Assembly (NCBI GenBank): GCA_015655225.1
Contig: JAATFK010000257.1
Location: 1 to 8,231 of the forward strand
Direction of reading: 5' to 3'
Length of the DNA: 8,231 nt
DNA from: Solirubrobacterales bacterium
GTDB taxonomy: Bacteria > Actinomycetota > Thermoleophilia > Solirubrobacterales > Solirubrobacteraceae
Below the pieces are notes generated by a model. It saw only the letters and a program-made list of their open reading frames with translations, had not been told where the DNA came from and did not search any database. Each line of letters starts with the position of its first letter. The stretch's first letter is position 1. Positions 5,322 to 8,231 of the stretch are shown in pieces. The translations under genes were made by a program, and so were the position numbers.

Positions 5322-7691
5322 CTACTGGGGATCGACGTCGACGCTCAGATTGGCGCGTCGGCCAGCCGCCGAGCGCGCGACGGCGTCGACCGCCGCCGCG
5401 ACCGCCGCGACCGCCGCGCGCCGCTGCGTCGCCTTTACCAGCAGCTGGCTGCGCTCCCGCCCGCGCAGCTTGAAGAGCGGCGCGGGACCGAGCACGGAGG
5501 CGCCCGGCGGGTCGATCCGGTCGCGCAGCGCGACGGCCGCCGCCTCCGCGTCGGCGGCCTCCTCGGCCGAGCAGACGATCCGGATCAGCGACGCGAACGG
5601 GGGGTAGAGGAGCGCCTCGCGGCGGCCCAGCTCGCCGGCCAGGAAGCCGTCGCTGTCGTGGCGCGCGGCGGCGGCGATCGAGGGCGCGTCGGGCGACAGC
5701 GTCTGCACGAGGACGCGGCCCTTGCCCGCCCCCCGGCCGGCGCGGCCGCCGAGCTGGGCGATCAGCGCGAACGTGCGCTCCTCGGCGCGGAAGTCGGGGA
5801 AGCGCAGGGTGCCGTCGGCGTCGAGCACGACCCCGAGCGTCACGTCGGGGAAGTCGTGGCCCTTCGCGACGATCTGCGTCCCCACCAGGACGCCCGCCGG
5901 CGCCTGGTCGAAGCGCTCCAGCGCGCGCACGATCCCGCCCTTCGTCGCGGCCGTGTCGGCGTCGAGCCGGGTGATCGGGAAGCCGGGGTCGCCGAGCGCC
6001 TCGACCAGCTCCTGCTCGATCCGCTCGGTGCCGGCGCCGTGGCGCGCGACCGAGACCGAGCCGCAGACGGTGCACGCCGACGGGACCGGCTCGCGGTGGC
6101 CGCAGTGGTGGCAGGTGACGGCGTGCTCGTTGCGGTGGAGGACGAGCGCCACGTCGCACTGCGGACAGGTCCAGACGTGCCCGCAGGCGCGGCAGGAGAG
6201 GAAGTTCGACCAGCCGCGCCGGTTCACCAGCACGATCGCCTTGCGGCCGCCGCGGCGCACGTCGGCGAGCGCCTCGCGCGTGACGAGGTGCAGCGGATGG
6301 CGCGCCTCGCGCATGTCGAGCACCTCGACCGGCGGCAGCGGCCGGCCGTCGACGCGCTGGGTGAGGCGCAGGCGGCGGAGCGCGTGGACGCTCTCCGGGC
6401 GGGGCGTGGCTGATCCGCTCAGCAACACCGCGCCGGCCTGCTGGGCGCGGCGGGCGGCGACGCGGCGGGCGTCGTAGCGCGGGTCGCCCTCGTGCTTGTA
6501 GGCCGGCTCGTGCTCCTCGTCGACGATCACGAGCCCGAGGTCGGCGACCGGCGCGAAGACCGCCGAGCGCGGGCCGACGCAGACGCGGGCGTCACCTCGC
6601 GAGATCGCCATCCACTCGTCGAAGCGCTCGCCCTGGCCGAGCTGCGAGTGGAGCACCGCGACGGTGTCGCCGAAGCGTTGCTGGAAGCGCGCGACGGTCT
6701 GCGGCGCGAGCGCGATCTCGGGCACGAGGACGATCACGCCGCGCCCGGCCGCGAGCGCCGCCTCGGCCGCCTGGAGATAGACCTCGGTCTTGCCCGAGCC
6801 GGTGACGCCGTGCAGGAGGAAACGCAGCTCGGCGGCGGACGGTGGCGGCTCGTGCGCGGCGGCGATGCGTTGGAGCGCGGCGAGCAGGGGCGTGAGGACG
6901 GCGCGCTGCTCGTCGGTCAGGGGCGGCGGCCCATCGCTGCGAGCGCCGATCGAGCGGTTGACGGGCCGCCGCCGCTGCTCGCGTCGCTCGAGCGTGAGCA
7001 GCCCCCGCGCCGCAAGCCGCCGCAGCCCACCATGGTCAGCACCGGTCGCGGTCGCCGGCAGAGGCCCGTCGGCGACGAGCCGCTGAAGGACCGCACGCTG
7101 GCGGTCGGTCAGGCGGGTGGCGGGGTTTGCGAGGGTCGGCCGGTCGCCGCTCGCCGTCGCCCCCACGCCGCCGCCTGTCGACACCGTGGCCTCGCCGGTC
7201 GCCCCAGTCGCCGTGGCCCCGCCGGCGCCGGCGAACGGCGCCAGGAGTGGGGACGGATCGTCGCCACTCATCCGCGCGTCCGCCCCGTCCCCCGCCACTG
7301 CCTCCCTCCCCAGCGCGGTCACCTCCGCCACCAGCACCTCGCGCGCCTGCACGCGCCGGCGGACGGCTCGGCCGGCGCCCGGGGGGAGCACGAGCCCGAG
7401 TGCGCGGGCGGGGGTCGAGCAGTATTCGTCGGCGATCCAGCCGGCCAGCTCGACCAGCTCGGCGGGGATGCCGGGCTCGATCAGCTCGCGCGGCTCGGCG
7501 AGCTTCTCGGGCGGCACGTCGGAGTGGTCGGCGAGGCCGACGACGACGCCGAGCACCTCGCGGCCGCCGAACGGGACGGCCAGCAGCGACCCCACCCGTG
7601 CGGAGGCGAGGCGCTCCGGCAGCACGTAGTCGAACGGCCCGCGCACCGCGCGCGCGGTCGTGAGCGGCTCGATGCGGGCGATCGCGGGCAC
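5322..7691 (-). CDS. priA: Primosomal protein N' (replication restart helicase PriA)
   Basis: PriA recognises stalled or collapsed forks and reloads the replisome. The protein has 789 residues. In order: N-terminal 3'-end-binding domain (about 1-110, with FDYVLPERL at 20-28), a low-complexity Ala/Gly/Thr insert (about 131-185), winged-helix segment (about 190-245), helicase lobe 1 with Walker A GVTGSGKT (295-302), DEEH (391-394) and SGSATP (425-430), then a zinc module with eight cysteines (C500, C503, C509, C512, C527, C530, C540, C543). Lobe 2 holds GTQIVAKGHDFP (604-615) and QLGGRAGRG (646-654), and the C-terminal domain runs from about 695. All helicase motifs are intact, whereas the PriA of many actinobacteria (for example Mycobacterium) lacks them. 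The start is GTG 7691, where the family N-terminus begins; TAGGGT lies 6 nt upstream. It is the first gene of the priA-def-fmt cluster and divergent from the PH-domain gene. Confidence 0.97.
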   Translation of the reverse strand: MPAIARIEPLTTARAVRGPFDYVLPERLASARVGSLLAVPFGGREVLGVVVGLADHSDVPPEKLAEPRELIEPGIPAELVELAGWIADEYCSTPARALGLVLPPGAGRAVRRRVQAREVLVAEVTALGREAVAGDGADARMSGDDPSPLLAPFAGAGGATATGATGEATVSTGGGVGATASGDRPTLANPATRLTDRQRAVLQRLVADGPLPATATGADHGGLRRLAARGLLTLERREQRRRPVNRSIGARSDGPPPLTDEQRAVLTPLLAALQRIAAAHEPPPSAAELRFLLHGVTGSGKTEVYLQAAEAALAAGRGVIVLVPEIALAPQTVARFQQRFGDTVAVLHSQLGQGERFDEWMAISRGDARVCVGPRSAVFAPVADLGLVIVDEEHEPAYKHEGDPRYDARRVAARRAQQAGAVLLSGSATPRPESVHALRRLRLTQRVDGRPLPPVEVLDMREARHPLHLVTREALADVRRGGRKAIVLVNRRGWSNFLSCRACGHVWTCPQCDVALVLHRNEHAVTCHHCGHREPVPSACTVCGSVSVARHGAGTERIEQELVEALGDPGFPITRLDADTAATKGGIVRALERFDQAPAGVLVGTQIVAKGHDFPDVTLGVVLDADGTLRFPDFRAEERTFALIAQLGGRAGRGAGKGRVLVQTLSPDAPSIAAAARHDSDGFLAGELGRREALLYPPFASLIRIVCSAEEAADAEAAAVALRDRIDPPGASVLGPAPLFKLRGRERSQLLVKATQRRAAVAAVAAAVDAVARSAAGRRANLSVDVDPQ
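7122..7301 (-). other. Low-complexity linker inside PriA
   Basis: Codons for PriA residues 131-190, between the 3'-binding domain and the winged helix. The peptide is rich in Gly, Ala, Thr, Ser and Asp (for example GATATGATGEATVSTGGG, 158-175) and carries no recognisable motif. It is in frame and free of stops. Such a flexible linker is not part of the E. coli PriA layout. It could be lineage-specific. Confidence 0.6.
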
Positions 7692-7697
7692 TCGCTC

Positions 7698-7703
7698 ACC
7701 CTA
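7698..7703 (-). promoter_or_regulatory. Candidate -10 box of priA
   Basis: On the minus strand TAGGGT is followed by 6 nt and the GTG start of priA. The overlapping GGGTGAG could instead be a weak Shine-Dalgarno with 4-nt spacing, so this case is ambiguous. No clear -35 is seen. It lies 63 nt from the oppositely directed box at 7767. Confidence 0.35.
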
Positions 7704-7766
7704 GCCGCGCCGAAAGCGTCGCCGCCGCGCGCCCCGAACGATCGCCTCGGCGTCGCCGGCGTCAAG

Positions 7767-7772
7767 TACGAT
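7767..7772 (+). promoter_or_regulatory. Candidate -10 box for leaderless PH-domain gene
   Basis: TACGAT, a good TANNNT match, is followed by exactly 7 nt and then GTG 7780. It overlaps the alternative ATG (7771), which could not be translated from an RNA starting 7 nt downstream of the box. There is no Shine-Dalgarno before either codon. No TTGACA-like -35 is seen. Confidence 0.5.
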
Positions 7773-7779
7773 GCCGCCC

Positions 7780-8231
7780 GTGGCGCTCGAACTCCACCCC
7801 GAGGAGCAGGTGATCTTCGCCGGCCACCCGTCGTGGCGGGGGACGCTGAGCTACTACCTGAGAGGCGCGCTCGGCGCGATCGCCGCGGCCGCCGTCGCCG
7901 CTGCCGCGACCGCGATCGGCAGCAGCCTGAACGTCGCGCTGACGATCGCCGTCCTGATCCTCGTCTTCGGCCTCGTGGTCCTCGCCGGCTTCCTCTTCCG
8001 GCTCTCGACGACCTACACGATCACGAACCAGCGGCTCACGATCGAGCGCGGCATCCTCTCCAGACACGTCCAGCAGACGCGCGTCGAGCGCGTGCAGAAC
8101 GTGAACACCGACCAGACCTTGGTCGACCGCCTGATGCGCGTCGGCCGGGTCGACTTCGACACCGCCGGCAGCGACGAGTCCGACTTCACCTTCCAAGGAG
8201 TCGCCGATCCGCAGCAGGTCGTGCGCGCGGT
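7780..8231 (+). CDS. bPH2-domain membrane protein (YdbS-like), 3' end cut off
   Basis: The frame stays open to the last base of the window, so the gene is partial (150 full codons from GTG 7780). It begins LELHPEEQVIFAGHPSW, a typical opening of bacterial PH-domain membrane proteins. Two hydrophobic segments follow (about 28-47 and 52-74), then the PH-like core: YTITNQRLTIERGIL, QQTRVERVQNV, and a strand-rich part ending GRVDFDTAGSDESDFTF. The order helix pair, then YTIT.QRL and the R.E.VQN element, matches bPH_2 (PF03703, YdbS/YdbT group). Such proteins sit in the membrane with the PH domain in the cytoplasm; their function is mostly unknown. I chose GTG over ATG 7771 because of the -10 box at 7767-7772; the ATG would add three residues (MPP). 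It is divergent from priA. Whether a second PH unit follows cannot be seen. Confidence 0.85.
   Translation, partial: MALELHPEEQVIFAGHPSWRGTLSYYLRGALGAIAAAAVAAAATAIGSSLNVALTIAVLILVFGLVVLAGFLFRLSTTYTITNQRLTIERGILSRHVQQTRVERVQNVNTDQTLVDRLMRVGRVDFDTAGSDESDFTFQGVADPQQVVRA

Larger units (their letters stand above)
7692..7779. other. Divergent intergenic region, priA / PH-domain gene
   Basis: An 88-nt spacer holding the two outward-facing -10-like boxes. The 9-base direct repeat GCGTCGCCG occurs at 7716-7724 and 7750-7758, 34 nt apart, between the boxes. It could be an operator, but GC-rich repeats of this length arise easily by chance. No hairpin plus T-run was seen. Confidence 0.4.

Noticed and set aside
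49..6159. A 2036-codon open frame on the minus strand
   Set aside because: It crosses cydA and cydB in antisense and fmt, def and priA in other frames. Its translation is an Arg/Asp/Ala/Gly-rich string with no domain, typical of a frame lacking stops because of high GC.
1774..7883. HIP1-like octamer GCGATCGC at 1774, 2884, 7678 and 7876
   Set aside because: Four copies exceed a simple composition estimate, but the in-frame ones arise from the common codon run GCG ATC GC. There is no regular spacing and no other cyanobacterial trait.
7762..8196. A 144-codon minus-strand frame at the right end
   Set aside because: The plus strand here encodes a convincing bPH2 protein. The minus translation is an acidic shadow.

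Overview
The window is very GC-rich. Codons end almost always in G or C, and long spurious open frames run on both strands. The gene content suggests a high-GC actinobacterium, possibly of the Thermoleophilia/Solirubrobacterales type: a short Q-loop CydA, a priA-def-fmt cluster, and a PriA that keeps its helicase motifs, unlike the degenerate PriA of mycobacteria and streptomycetes. The lineage is an inference. No mobile element, CRISPR array, rRNA or tRNA was seen.

Left block, plus strand (88-3741): a six-helix membrane protein resembling an ABC-2/YhgE-type permease, then cydA and cydB. The gaps are 12 nt and 3 nt, so this looks like one operon. CydA and CydB form a cytochrome bd quinol oxidase that reduces O2 at the end of the respiratory chain. 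CydB carries an unusual C-terminal extension of about 90 residues with two predicted extra membrane helices. The cydDC assembly exporter genes are not in the window.

Middle and right block, minus strand (7691 down to 3738): priA, def and fmt, a widespread bacterial neighbourhood that joins replication restart to formyl-methionine metabolism. Fmt formylates initiator Met-tRNA and Def removes the formyl group from new proteins. The cluster ends abruptly: the fmt and cydB stop codons share one palindromic CTAG, and the rsmB gene that often follows fmt is absent.

Right edge, plus strand (7780 to the end): the 5' part of a membrane-anchored bacterial PH-domain (bPH2, YdbS-like) gene, divergent from priA and cut by the window end.

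The main regulatory signal is that four of the six complete or partial genes that could head a transcript or sub-operon have a TANNNT -10-like hexamer 6-8 nt before the start codon: the first gene, def, priA and the PH gene. None of these four has a convincing Shine-Dalgarno sequence, apart from an ambiguous overlap at priA. This is the pattern expected of leaderless mRNAs. Only cydA has a clear Shine-Dalgarno. No clearly novel system was found; the best leads are the leaderless-start pattern, the CydB extension and the permease-like gene in the cyd operon.
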